Assembly (NCBI GenBank): GCA_964537685.1
Contig: CAZICM010000002.1
Span: 1 to 64,000, forward strand
DNA from: CAZICM01 sp964537685
GTDB lineage: Bacteria; Myxococcota_A; Polyangia; Polyangiales; Polyangiaceae
DNA: 64,000 nucleotides
Direction: 5' to 3'
Shown: piece after piece, positions 53,472-63,900 of the stretch
How the letters are laid out: every line of letters starts with the position of its first letter
Numbering within the stretch: position 1 is the stretch's first letter
Notes under the pieces: model-generated
What the model was told of the DNA's origin: nothing
Databases searched by the model: none
What the model saw: the letters and a program-made list of their open reading frames with translations, nothing else
Program-made: the position numbers and the translations under genes

Positions 53472-54583
53472 GTACCTGAAAAGGACGGCCCTGTCTTGAC
53501 TGCATCGGGCCGCTCCAGTGGAAATGAGCCCAGAAGCTTGAACATCTTCGCCTCTTGTTTTGCCCCTTCCAGCGCGCTCACCAGCGGCCGCTCGGTAATA
53601 TGCCCTTCGACTTCGAGATAAAACATGTACTCCCAATCGCCGAAGGGAACCGGCAAGGACTGTATTCGCCGCAGATTACAACTGCGTTCCTTGAAGTGAT
53701 GCAGCACGTCATGAAGCGCGCCCGGCCGCTCCCGAAGGGTAAAGAGCATCGCCGTCGCATCCGCTCCCGAACGGGGCGCAGGCAGCTTCGAAATAACGCC
53801 ATAGCGAACGCGCGCCTCGCCTTCATCGCCCACGTTATCCCGCGCGATCCGAAGATTCTCCGGCAGCGACAGCCCGCGGGGCACGATGGCCGCGCTCGCC
53901 CTGGGCTCCTCCAACAACCGCGCAAACGCCGCCTGAGGCGAACGCACGTTGATCACCGCCGCCTTGGGATGCGTCGCCTCGAGATAACCCATGCAGGACA
54001 GATGATCTGAAGGCGACACAAAAATCTTCTCCGCCTCCTCGGCATTGCCCGACTCATTCACGAGCAGCAGAGCAACGTGCATCTCGCGCTCGCCGACAAT
54101 CTTGAGATCAGCACTTGCAATCGCTTGAACGGCCGGAAAAATGACCCCTTCCTTCAGCGATTCAAAGGGCACCACCGCAAAATCTGCCCTCGAGCGCGCC
54201 ACATCACCGATAACAGACGATATCGAGCCTTCCGCGCGCAGATACTCGGCCCATGCCCCAAAATGAGCACGCGCCGCCATCCACCCAAAATCGCCCTCAG
54301 GACCGCAGTACAAAACCCGCGGCTGAACCTCAAACCCCCGGCAAACCGCATCAATCGCGCTGAAAATAGGCCGAACCGCGCTCGCCGGAAAAGGCGGCGT
54401 CACCGCTTGCTCCAAGGCGTTTAGATGCGTTCCATCACTCAGCGGAGCAAAGCGCGCGGTGCCCGTGCGAAGCTTGGCCATCTCCTGCGCAAGCCGGGCC
54501 CGCCGCTCCACGGCTCGGAGAATTTCCCGGTCGATATCGCCCAACAGACGCCGGAGTTCATCGAGTTTTTGTCTTTCGTCCAT
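53468..54583 (-). CDS. pheA: Bifunctional chorismate mutase/prephenate dehydratase-like protein (divergent)
   Basis: A 371-residue protein with the three-part P-protein layout: AroQ chorismate mutase (residues 1-85, with Arg11, Arg28 and Arg39 where E. coli has Arg, Arg, Lys), prephenate dehydratase (90-265), and an ACT regulatory domain (275-360). The dehydratase has lost key residues. The usual TRF, whose Thr is catalytic, reads VRY at 259-261. GPEGTF reads GPEGDF, and ENS reads ESL. In the ACT domain ESRP (phenylalanine binding) reads QSLP. It could still act as mutase, or be a repurposed regulator. The start at 54583 begins directly at the mutase helix. Confidence 0.8.
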   Translation of the reverse strand: MDERQKLDELRRLLGDIDREILRAVERRARLAQEMAKLRTGTARFAPLSDGTHLNALEQAVTPPFPASAVRPIFSAIDAVCRGFEVQPRVLYCGPEGDFGWMAARAHFGAWAEYLRAEGSISSVIGDVARSRADFAVVPFESLKEGVIFPAVQAIASADLKIVGEREMHVALLLVNESGNAEEAEKIFVSPSDHLSCMGYLEATHPKAAVINVRSPQAAFARLLEEPRASAAIVPRGLSLPENLRIARDNVGDEGEARVRYGVISKLPAPRSGADATAMLFTLRERPGALHDVLHHFKERSCNLRRIQSLPVPFGDWEYMFYLEVEGHITERPLVSALEGAKQEAKMFKLLGSFPLERPDAVKTGPSFSGT

Positions 54584-54682
54584 AGCCACGACACTACCAC
54601 TGCCGCGCCTCCGCCCCGCCCGCCCACAGGACACGCCAGGGAAAAGCACAATCGCGGCGGGCCATGATCGTATTGAGCTCCA

Positions 54683-55033
54683 CTACGAGTTTGTTGTCGT
54701 TGAAGAGCCGGACGAAGATGTGGAAGATGCGGATGAAGACGACGATGAAGAAGCTGATGACGACGAAGAATCGGATGACGATGTCGACGACGATTCCGAA
54801 CTTCCTGTGTTTTTAGACGAATCCTTTCCCCCGGATGCTTTATTGGATGAAGAGCTATACAGGTCGGCGTACCAGCCCCCTCCCTTTAGAATAAAGCCTG
54901 TTCCCCGGGAAATTTGCCGCTTGGCCGTGTCCTCGCTGCACTTTCCACAGGCCTTGAGCGGCGGCTCTTTAATCGATTGCTCGATTTCCCATTCATAACC
55001 GCATGATGTGCACAAATATTCATAGGTAGGCAT
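54683..55033 (-). CDS. FmdB-type zinc-ribbon protein with Ser-rich tail
   Basis: A 116-residue protein. MPTYEYLCTSCGYEWE is the classic FmdB zinc-ribbon start, with C8-C11 and C29-C32 as metal ligands and the following GTGFILKGGGWYADLY matching the family. The last 50 residues are a Ser/Thr-rich low-complexity tail. The start is at 55033; the longer upstream frame is not protein-like. Function of the family is poorly known. Its antisense frame is acidic and open but is a by-product of the Ser codons. Confidence 0.85.
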   Translation of the reverse strand: MPTYEYLCTSCGYEWEIEQSIKEPPLKACGKCSEDTAKRQISRGTGFILKGGGWYADLYSSSSNKASGGKDSSKNTGSSESSSTSSSDSSSSSASSSSSSSASSTSSSGSSTTTNS

Positions 55034-55264
55034 CTGAAACCTCGCTGATTTCCCACCAACGCCATCACCGATATGGTGCAGAGCGCCATCTGTCAAGGCG
55101 GCTTTCAATCTGCAAAATTGCCCCCATCCAGGCGTGAGGCTTGAAGCGGAGCGGCCCCAGGTGTAACACCCCTCCTCCTTCAACAATCCCCACATGAAGG
55201 ATATGACAGTACGTGGTGTGACGATACGTGAAACATCGTTCTCACCTGCCGTGAAGAACCTTTC

Positions 55265-58200
55265 ATGCGCATTCGCAAACTCGAGATCAGCGGCTTTAAA
55301 TCCTTCGTCGACAGGACGGTCATCCATTTCGACGAGGATGTAATCGGCATTGTTGGACCCAACGGCTGCGGCAAGTCCAACATCGTCGACGCGATCCGCT
55401 GGGCCATGGGCGAACAGTCCGCGAAGCATCTGCGCGGGCGCTCCATGGCGGATGTCATCTTCAACGGCTCCGAAACTCGAGGCGCGAGCGGCATGGCCGA
55501 GGTCACGCTGGTCTTCGATAACAGCGACGCGGAAGCCGCGCTGCAGTTGCCCCTCGAATACAAAGACTACGCGGAGATTGCCGTTACACGCAGGCTATTT
55601 CGCGACGGAACAAGCGAATATCTCATCAACAAAACGCAGGTCCGGCTCAAGGACGTCACCGATTTATTTCTTGGCACGGGCGTGGGCACCAAGGCTTATT
55701 CGATTATCGAACAGGGCAAAATTGGCCTGATTGTGTCGGCCCGCCCTGAAGATCGGCGCATGCTGATCGAAGAGGCCGCGGGCATTACCAAATACAAAGC
55801 CCGAAAGCGCCAAGCCGAGCAGAAGATGGAGCAGACGCGGCAAAACCTGCTCCGCGTCGGCGATATTGTTTCGGAAATTCAGCGCAATTTGGCTTCGCTC
55901 AAGCGTCAGGCGGCCAAGGCGGAACGCTATGTGGCCTACCGCAATGAGCTTGAAGATTTGATGCTTCACGAGGCGGCTCACCGGCTGCTCGAGATCACGG
56001 TGATGACGCAGTACGAGGAGGCGGGGCGCGCCGAGTTTGCCGAAAAAGAAAGGGCGGCGCGGGCCCTGCACGATGCGCGCGAGGCCGAGATGGAAGCCCT
56101 TCGCTTCCAGGCTCTGGAGCGCGAAGAGGCCGCTGAAAAGGCTCAGAATGTGGCGTTTAGCGCCGATAACGAAGTGCGCAGCCATGAGGCCGAAGGCGCG
56201 AGAGCCAAGGATAAATTGAGGCTGCTCGAGCAGAGGCGCGCGGCGGCGACGGCGGAACAGCTCGATTTGGAGCGCACGGTTGAAAAGCTGATCGCCGAAA
56301 AGAGCGAGCTTGAACAAGAGCTTGCGGCGATTGAGGAAGAAGAGACGCGCGAGGCCGAACTGGCCATCGACGAGCATGAGCGGCTCGAGGAATTGCGCCA
56401 CGGGGAGCGCACGGCGGAGCAGGAAGTTTCGGTTCTGAGAAAGCGGGGGGCCGAGGCTGCGGCTCAGCTCGCGGCGGCGGAAGCGATGCTTTCAGGCTTT
56501 GAACGAAGGATTTCCGAGATGAAGCAGCGGCGCGAAAAGCTCGAGCAAGAGCTTGCGCGGCTGGAGAGCGAAACAGAAGAGCTGTCGGGCCGGCGCGAAA
56601 CCTTGGCCATTTACGCCGAGGAATTGGCCGAGAAAAAGCGTGAGACGGCCGAGCAAAAAGTGCTTCTGGAGACCGAAATGCGCACGCTGCGCGAGTCGGT
56701 TCTAGAGAGCGATCGTGCGGTGGATCATGCGAAAAACGAGCTTGCGCAGCGCAGAGGAAGGCTAAGGGCGCTGGAAGAAATTCACGCGCGGCTCGAGGGT
56801 GTAGGTGCAGGCGTAAAGAGCCTGCTGAAGACCAAAGATCCGGTGCTGCTCGGGCTTGTGGCCGATCGCATTGAGGCGCCTCCCGAGCTGACGGCGGCCT
56901 TCGCGGGGCTCTTGGGCAAGGAACTGGAATGCATTGTGGTGAGCGATCCCGAGCGGGGTCTGGCGCTGCTGGACAAGCTCGCCAAAGAAAAGATTGGGCG
57001 CGCAAGCATCATTTCGGCGCAGCCCAAAGCCGCTGCATGGCCCGAACCTTTGGCGGCATCGGGCGAAGGCATTGTGGGAAAACTCTTGGATCGGCTGAAA
57101 TTTGAGCCTGAAGACGATGCCTTGGCCCGGGCGCTGGTGGGCTCGGCCTTGGTTGTCGATTCGGCGCAGACAGCGCTCCGGCTCATGCAAAGCGGCGAAA
57201 CATGCACGCTGGTCACGCTGGATGGAACGGTCATTCATTCAGATGGACGAATCAGCGGCGGGCTGGGCGATGCGGTCGCCGCGGGGATGATCGAACAGAA
57301 GCGCGAACTGCGTGAGCTTCATGAAATCGTGGCGCAAAAGAGCGAAGAAGTAAGCCTTCTTTTGGAGTCGCAGAAAGAGCTTAGGCTGAGGATCAGCGAT
57401 GTGAGCACCGCCCTCGATCGCGCCCGGAATGATGCGCATCAAAGCGAGATTGCGCTTGTCACGACCGAGAAAGATTTAAGGCGCGCAGAAGAGCAGTTTG
57501 CCGTAGCGCAGCGCCGATCGGGAACGCTAAAGACCGACCTGCTCGATTTGGGCAAGTCGCTGGAAAGCGGCATCCGGGAAGAAGAACAAGCGAGAGAAAA
57601 GCTTTTTTCAGGGCGTTCCACGGGTGAAGAAGTAAATGCCGCGCTCGAGCATGCCGAGATGAACGCCCTCCAGTGGCGCGAGCGGGTGCTGGGGCAGCAG
57701 TCGATTGTCACGGAGCGCAAAGTGAGGCTCGCCCGGGTGAGGGAGCGCGCGTCGGGCGCGAAAAGCACGGTCGAGCGCCTGCGCCGTTCCTGCGACGAAC
57801 TGCGGGCCCGCATTGGCAAGCTCGATGAAGAGAGAACGGAATGCGCGAGGGGCGCGGGACAGGCCGCGGCGCATATTGTCCTATCGCGCGAACGCCTTCA
57901 GATCGCGGTGGCCCAGGCGAGGGCCGCGCAGGATGCGCTGATCGCGGCGCGGCAGGCTTTGGATGAAGCCAGGCAATCGCTTTCGGTGCGCGAGACCGAA
58001 CTGCGCACGCTTCGCCAAGATCTGGTCGCGGCGGCCGAGCGGCTTCGCCAGCATGAAATGGCGCTCCAGCGGCTATCGATTGAACACAACCATTTGGTCG
58101 AAGGTGTTCGCGAGCGTTTCCGGGGGCTGGAACTCGCGAAAGTCGTGGGCGATTACCACAAGAGGCCCCCGGTCGATGCATCGCACCGGGCGCGCATCGG

Positions 58201-58867
58201 CGAACTCACCGAGCTCATCGATCGCATGGGGCCCGTTAACGTGGACGCGGTGCGTGAACACGCCGAGGCAGCCGAGCGCTTCACCTATTATTCAGGGCAG
58301 CAGAAGGATCTCGAACAGGCTCTCGACGATTTAGAGAAGGCCATCGCTCAGATGAACCGCGAATCGAAGCGCCTGTTTAAGCAGACTTACGACGCGATCA
58401 ATGCGCGATTTAAGGCATTGTTCCCCAAGATGTTCCGGGGCGGCGCGGCCGAACTTAGGCTGACCAATCCAGAAGACATGCTCGAGACAGGCATTGAAAT
58501 TCTCGCGCAGCCGCCGGGAAAGAAGCTTGGCAATATCGAACTCATGAGCGGCGGGGAAAAAGCGCTGACAGCCGTTTCGCTGATCTTCGCCATCTTTCAA
58601 TTTAAGCCATCGCCGTTCTGCGTACTGGACGAGGTCGACGCGCCTTTGGATGAGGCAAACGTTACCCGTTACAACGAGGCGATCCGCAGCATGACGGATT
58701 CGTCGCAGTTTATTTTGATTACTCACATTAAGCGCACGATGCAATCCGTTGATATTCTTTACGGCGTCACAATGCAGGAAGCGGGCGTTTCAAAGATTGT
58801 GAGCGTGCGCGTGAACGAAAATGCCCAGCGCGCCACAAGCGATAAGACAACGGCCGCAGTCGCCTGA
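55265..58867 (+). CDS. smc: SMC chromosome segregation protein
   Basis: A 1200-residue SMC ATPase of normal length. Walker A GPNGCGKSN at residues 31-39, signature loop LMSGGEKALT near 1095, Walker B CVLDEVDAPLDEANV near 1120 and D-loop are intact. Two long coiled-coil arms with heptad Glu/Arg/Leu patterns surround a hinge around residues 515-680. It organises and separates chromosomes, normally with ScpA and ScpB, which are not in this window. It starts 230 bp from the divergent FmdB-type gene; the stretch between holds no other gene I can support. Confidence 0.97.
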   Translation: MRIRKLEISGFKSFVDRTVIHFDEDVIGIVGPNGCGKSNIVDAIRWAMGEQSAKHLRGRSMADVIFNGSETRGASGMAEVTLVFDNSDAEAALQLPLEYKDYAEIAVTRRLFRDGTSEYLINKTQVRLKDVTDLFLGTGVGTKAYSIIEQGKIGLIVSARPEDRRMLIEEAAGITKYKARKRQAEQKMEQTRQNLLRVGDIVSEIQRNLASLKRQAAKAERYVAYRNELEDLMLHEAAHRLLEITVMTQYEEAGRAEFAEKERAARALHDAREAEMEALRFQALEREEAAEKAQNVAFSADNEVRSHEAEGARAKDKLRLLEQRRAAATAEQLDLERTVEKLIAEKSELEQELAAIEEEETREAELAIDEHERLEELRHGERTAEQEVSVLRKRGAEAAAQLAAAEAMLSGFERRISEMKQRREKLEQELARLESETEELSGRRETLAIYAEELAEKKRETAEQKVLLETEMRTLRESVLESDRAVDHAKNELAQRRGRLRALEEIHARLEGVGAGVKSLLKTKDPVLLGLVADRIEAPPELTAAFAGLLGKELECIVVSDPERGLALLDKLAKEKIGRASIISAQPKAAAWPEPLAASGEGIVGKLLDRLKFEPEDDALARALVGSALVVDSAQTALRLMQSGETCTLVTLDGTVIHSDGRISGGLGDAVAAGMIEQKRELRELHEIVAQKSEEVSLLLESQKELRLRISDVSTALDRARNDAHQSEIALVTTEKDLRRAEEQFAVAQRRSGTLKTDLLDLGKSLESGIREEEQAREKLFSGRSTGEEVNAALEHAEMNALQWRERVLGQQSIVTERKVRLARVRERASGAKSTVERLRRSCDELRARIGKLDEERTECARGAGQAAAHIVLSRERLQIAVAQARAAQDALIAARQALDEARQSLSVRETELRTLRQDLVAAAERLRQHEMALQRLSIEHNHLVEGVRERFRGLELAKVVGDYHKRPPVDASHRARIGELTELIDRMGPVNVDAVREHAEAAERFTYYSGQQKDLEQALDDLEKAIAQMNRESKRLFKQTYDAINARFKALFPKMFRGGAAELRLTNPEDMLETGIEILAQPPGKKLGNIELMSGGEKALTAVSLIFAIFQFKPSPFCVLDEVDAPLDEANVTRYNEAIRSMTDSSQFILITHIKRTMQSVDILYGVTMQEAGVSKIVSVRVNENAQRATSDKTTAAVA

Positions 58868-58930
58868 TATTTAATATTTATTTAATATTTATTTAATATT
58901 TATTTAATGTTTATATCTAATACTTAATTA
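58868..58930. repeat. 11-bp tandem AT repeat between convergent genes
   Basis: Three perfect copies of TTTAATATTTA run from 58870 to 58902, followed by a partial copy to 58909. The rest of the 63-bp junction is A/T-rich too. The period of 11 is close to one helical turn, so every copy faces the same side. It ends at the minus-strand stop codon. No GC-rich hairpin is present. Confidence 0.7.
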
Positions 58931-59779
58931 TTATTTATCCGGCCGTTTGGAGAGAGGAAAGCATTGTATTCCAATCTGAAAAACGATTTCAGGATTATCA
59001 TCGGCGTCACATAGCGCGAGAAGCTCTTCTTTAAAAGCATGAATCCGCTTTTTTATTTCGGGAACCGTCGATGCCTTAATGCACACCGTCAGCGCCGACA
59101 CGTCGCGCTCCGCCTGCGCTACCGAATTCAGCGCTTCCATCGCCCGGTTAAGCATTTCAACGTGATAATTAACAACACCCACAGATTGAACTTCATGCTC
59201 GGTCGTCAGGCTCGGCTCTCCGCGTTCAATACGGCCATCCTCGGTGCGGCGGATTAACCCGAGACGCAGCAAAACCTTCATGGCGTGCGCGGCTTCGCGA
59301 ACCGAAATCGCGGGCCGGAGCTGAACCGCAATCCATTTAGGGTCATCCCTGAAATCGCTGCGCGCCGTCAGCTCGCGGATAACGGGAATATGCCAATGCG
59401 AAAGATATTCAAAGAGTTCTCCCTCAATACGACCGGCTTTGCGAAAATTGCTCGAAGCGGCGATTTTTGAAAAATACCGGTTCTTTTCTTCCTGGGTCGT
59501 GGCCTGATTAAATGCGACCAGATCGGCAAAAAAATTGGCTTCGTCGGCGTCCAGCCCAAGCGCCGTGGCAAAGGCAGAAATGCTCTCCTTGCCGAGATTG
59601 CGCTTCCCATCAATCACAAGCTTTAAAAAATTGGGACTCGCCTGCCCTGCCCTGCGCGCAAAATAACGATACGAAAATGAAGGGCGCTGGCTTTTCTCAG
59701 CCGCATAATAAGCACGCAAATAGGCCCTAAAATCGATAAATTCAAAAACATTCGGTCGATTGGGCCGCCGCGTGCTCAT
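58931..59779 (-). CDS. TIGR02147 family protein
   Basis: A 282-residue protein of the TIGR02147 family (DUF4423), known mainly from Fibrobacter, Bdellovibrio and myxobacteria. Diagnostic regions are VFEFIDFRAYLRAYYAA at the N-terminus, SYRYFARRAGQASPNFLK with a helix-turn-helix look, and NYHVEMLNRAMEAL later. A regulatory role is likely. It starts 2 bp after ychF and so is probably in one operon with it. Confidence 0.88.
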   Translation of the reverse strand: MSTRRPNRPNVFEFIDFRAYLRAYYAAEKSQRPSFSYRYFARRAGQASPNFLKLVIDGKRNLGKESISAFATALGLDADEANFFADLVAFNQATTQEEKNRYFSKIAASSNFRKAGRIEGELFEYLSHWHIPVIRELTARSDFRDDPKWIAVQLRPAISVREAAHAMKVLLRLGLIRRTEDGRIERGEPSLTTEHEVQSVGVVNYHVEMLNRAMEALNSVAQAERDVSALTVCIKASTVPEIKKRIHAFKEELLALCDADDNPEIVFQIGIQCFPLSKRPDK

Positions 59780-59781
59780 CG

Positions 59782-60813
59782 CTAGACATTAAAGCGGAAG
59801 TTCACCACATCACCGTCTTGCATAATGTAGTCTTTGCCTTCCACGCGAATCTTTCCCATTGTTTTTAATGCCGCTTCCGAACCCGCCGTTTTTAAATCTT
59901 CAGGCCGGTAGATTTCAGCCCGGATAAAGCCTCGCTCAATATCGCTGTGCACTTTGCCCGCGGCTTTGCGCGCCGCCGTTCCGCGCCGTATTGGCCATGC
60001 CCGGCATTCATCGGGCCCAGCCGTCAAAAAGCTGATTAAATCCAAGAGCCGGTAGGCCGCCCGGATAAAGGTATTGCGCGCCGGTTCGCCCAATCCAAGC
60101 CCCTCCAAAAAGTCTTTTTGATCTTCAGGCGCCAGCGCGGCGATTTCCACTTCAATCAATCCGCATATCGCCATGGATACCCAGCCCGGCCCCGATTTCA
60201 GCTCGCGCAAAGGCGCATTCGCCGGGTCGGCCCAAGCCTGCTCCGACAAGTTGTAAAGCGTAATGATGGGCGTTCCCGACAACAATTGTATTCCAGGCCC
60301 AAGCGCGCGGATTTCTTCCTCCGAAAGCGAAAGCGTCCTTAGCGGCTCACCCGTTTCGAGATGCTCTAAACACTTTCGAGTTACATCGACTTCCGGACCT
60401 TTTTTGGCCTCTTTTTTAAATCGCTCGGCCCTCTTTTCGAGAATGCCCATATCGAGCAGCAGAAGCTCGTCATTGAATAGTTTTTCATCGCGCACCGGAT
60501 CGGGCCCCGATGTCAGCGTTGGGTTTTCAAAGCCCCGCACAACATGCACCAGCAGATCTGCATTCCGCATGTTTTGAAGCACTTCAGGAGGAAATGCCCC
60601 GCCCGCGCGGGCTCCGCCGCTCACATCGACAAAGGTGATTTCCGCATAGGTCACCTTCTTGGGCTTGAACACCGACGCCAAAAAATCAACGCGCGAATCC
60701 GGCACTTTAATATTGCCGAACGCCACATCCCGATCCGCGCGGCCTCCGGGAGCGAGCGCCGAAAACACCGTGGATTTACCTGAACCCGGATAACCGCAAA
60801 TGCCTACACGCAT
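59782..60813 (-). CDS. ychF: YchF, GTPase-like ATPase of the Obg family
   Basis: A 343-residue protein matching YchF. P-loop GYPGSGKST is near residue 7, DVSGGARAGG gives G3, and the base-recognition motif is NLSE instead of NKxD, as in ATP-preferring YchF. A helical domain and a C-terminal TGS domain follow (HSDIERGFIRAEI, then DYIMQDGDVVNFRFNV). It binds ribosomes and responds to oxidative state. GGAG precedes the ATG. An in-frame neighbour follows at 2 bp. Confidence 0.95.
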   Translation of the reverse strand: MRVGICGYPGSGKSTVFSALAPGGRADRDVAFGNIKVPDSRVDFLASVFKPKKVTYAEITFVDVSGGARAGGAFPPEVLQNMRNADLLVHVVRGFENPTLTSGPDPVRDEKLFNDELLLLDMGILEKRAERFKKEAKKGPEVDVTRKCLEHLETGEPLRTLSLSEEEIRALGPGIQLLSGTPIITLYNLSEQAWADPANAPLRELKSGPGWVSMAICGLIEVEIAALAPEDQKDFLEGLGLGEPARNTFIRAAYRLLDLISFLTAGPDECRAWPIRRGTAARKAAGKVHSDIERGFIRAEIYRPEDLKTAGSEAALKTMGKIRVEGKDYIMQDGDVVNFRFNV

Positions 60814-60836
60814 GATAACTCCAGACCATCTCCGTT

Positions 60837-60876
60837 CATTTCACGCCATCTCACGTCATTTCGCGCGTTCGCGCGC
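60837..60876. repeat. Imperfect 10-bp tandem repeat upstream of ychF
   Basis: CATTTCACGC, CATCTCACGT, CATTTCGCGC and GTTCGCGCGC follow one another directly, each 10 bp. They lie just upstream of the ychF start, in the 160-bp gap after the DNA polymerase gene. A regulator binding on one face of the helix is possible; chance low-complexity cannot be excluded. Confidence 0.4.
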
Positions 60877-60973
60877 AGGCACGGGCCTTGTGCGCATGCG
60901 CCTTCAGCAACGCGCTTCTCAAAAGCGGCGCGACTATAGCGCCTCGCTTTTTATCCCGCGACCCTTTATGCAT

Positions 60974-63900
60974 TCAATGAAAATCGCGGGACTTCGACGG
61001 CATCAATATCTTGGTGCCGCGCATTCGCAAGTGTAGCCGTTCAATACCTTGGGCGAGTATATGAACGACATCGCCCTGCCGCTCCAAACGCCCAGAAACC
61101 AGCATCATCTGAGCATGCCGCGCCACTGAATAACGAGACTCAAAGAGGTCTTTACGCACGATGAGATTGATCATCCCGGTTTCATCTTCCAATGTGATAA
61201 ACGTAACGCCGCTCGCGGTTTCGGGGCGCTGCCGGCCAATTACCAATCCAGCCACGCGCACCATTTCTCCATGCGGCAATGTTTTGAGATCCTCCGCCGT
61301 ACAAACGCCTTTTTGAATGAGCTCGGCGCGCAGATAATTCATTGGATGATCATCGATGGAGAGGCCAACACGGCCATAATCCAAGAGCAATTGCTCCATC
61401 GGCCGCAGCTTTGGAAGGCCCACCGGCTTTTCTTCCTCCAGCGCCATTCCCTCAAACAGCCCGCCCTCGCGGGGAGCCCTCGCCCGCCACAGCGCCTCGC
61501 GCCTTTCAGGCATTAACGCGGAAAGCGCTCCCGCCTCGGCCAGCGCCTCCATTTCATTCTTCTTCAATCCTGTGCGGGTAATCATTTCTTCAATACTTTT
61601 GAATGGCCCTTGAACTCTCGCATTGCAAAGTGTATTTGCGGCATCTTCTCCAATTCCGCGAATTAAACGGAGCCCCAAGCGAAGCACCGGTTCTTTTTCG
61701 CCAATATCCTCTAGGATTGAATCCCAATTACTTCGCACCACACACGGAGGCAGCACATTCACACCGTGGCGCTGGGCATCTTGCACAATGATCGATGGGC
61801 TATAAAATCCCATCGGCTGTGAATTTAAAAGGGCGCAGGCGAAGGGTCCCGGCCGATGCACTTTAATCCAGGCCGATGCATAGACCAAAAGCGCGAAGCT
61901 TGCCGCGTGGGATTCGGGAAAGCCATATTCGGCAAAACCTTCAATTTGGCTGAAGAGCATTTGGCCAAAGCGCTCTGAAATTCCCTTTTCGGCAAAGCCT
62001 TTTAATAATTTTTCGCGATGCCTTTCCAGCCGGCCGTGCTTTTTCCACGAAGCCATATCGCGCCGGAGCTGATCGGCATCTCCCGCCGAATATCCCGCGC
62101 CCACCATGGCGATTTGCATCACTTGTTCTTGAAATAAAGGCACGCCGAGCGTGCGCTCCAAAATGGGCTCCAAACAAGGGTGTGGCGAGACCGGCGCTTC
62201 TTCACCCGTTCGCCTTCTCAAATAGGGATGCACCATTCCGCCTTGAATCGGCCCTGGGCGCACAATCGCCACTTCAATGACCAAATCGTAAAAGCGTTTT
62301 GGTTTAAGCCTGCCCAGCATGGCCATTTGAGCGCGGCTCTCGATTTGAAAAACGCCCACCGTATCCGAGCGGCAAATGGCTTCATATACGGCCGGGTCTT
62401 CGGGCGGAATCGCCGCCAAGGCCAAAATAGGATCAAAGGGCGGCAATTCTTTTGAATTGTTTTTTTTCTTTTGCTCGAAGCTGTAGGCCAATGCCTTTCG
62501 GATTGCCGTAAGAATGCCGAGAGCCAAAATATCGATTTTAAAAAAACCCAACTCGTCCAAATCGTCTTTATCCCATGGAATCACGGTGCGATTGGGCATG
62601 CGCGCCGGCTCCACGGGCGCCACGCGGGATAAAGACTCGGACGAGAGCACAAATCCGCCCACATGAATGGACATATGCCTGGGAAAGCCTTCCAATTCCT
62701 CGGCCAATCGAAGGACTTGTTTCAATCGGAAATCGCCGGGATCTAAGCCCGCTTCCGCAATGCGCCCAGCGGAAATCCCTTCGTTAGTTCCAAATAAAAC
62801 CAGTCCGCTTAAGCGATCGACTTGATCGAGCGATAAACCAAAAGTCTTGCCCACTTCACGCAGTGCGCTCTTTCCCCGGTAGGCAATCACCGCCGAGACC
62901 ATCGAAGCCTGATCTCGCCCATACATTTGATAAATGGCCTGAATGACTTCCTCGCGGCGCTCGTGCTCAAAATCGACATCGATATCGGGAGGTTCGCGGC
63001 GCTCCGCCGATAAAAAACGCTCAAACAATAAATTCGATCGGGCAGGGTCCACCGCCGTTATGCCTAAAACAAAACACACCGCGCTATTGGCCGCGCTTCC
63101 CCGCCCCTGGCACAGAATTCTGCGCTCCCTTGCAATTTGAACGATTTGATAAACACTTAAAAAGTATGGCGCAACGGCGAGCTTTTCAATTAAATGAAGC
63201 TCTTTTTCAATTTGGGTTCGAACACTCGATGGTGTTCCAAGCGGATACCGCTCAAGACATCCTATTTCTGTGAGGCGCCTCAGCGCTTGATCGGGCGACT
63301 CGCCTTCGCCGCAAAGCGTACCCGTGGGAAACGCGTAGCGGAGTTCGGACAGCGAAAAACAGCAGCGCTCGGCTATTTTTATCGAATTGGACACCCATTC
63401 AGGATATTCCCGGAAGAGAGAGCGCATTTGCGAGGCCGAGCGAAGATATGCCTCGGCATTGGAAGACAGAAGCGTGCCTGCTTTGTCGAGAGTCGTCTTG
63501 TGGCGAATGCAGGTCAGCACATCGCACAAGGGCTTTCGCGAAGGATGATGAAAACGCGGGCGCGCGGTGGCCAAAGGCTGAATGCCATAGCGGTCGGCAA
63601 TCGAGAGCACCGTTTTGATACGCAGGGCTTCGGCGCGATCGAGGTGCCGCCATGTCGCTGCGTACAGCCTGTTTTCAAAGGCATCCCGGAGAGGCCCGAA
63701 GATCGCTGGATCGTCGGAATGCACTCCGGAAACGGGCACGATGGCCGTAAGTCCCTTGGACAATTGAGCAATGGCCTCCACCGAGATGCCGGCCGTTCCC
63801 TTTTCATGATGGGCATGCGCGCGCGTGATAAGGGCGCACAGATTTGAATATCCATCGTGATTCTCAGCGAGAAGCGCCACGGTCTTTTCCACGGGCGGCA

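Noticed and set aside
54459..54998. 179-codon + frame with a very acidic Asp/Glu run
   Set aside because: It is the antisense of the Ser-rich tail of the FmdB-type protein and of pheA; the acidic run is a by-product of the opposite strand's Ser codons.
56157..57005. 282-codon - frame inside smc
   Set aside because: Pro/Arg/Ala-rich shadow of the coiled-coil coding region of a certain gene.
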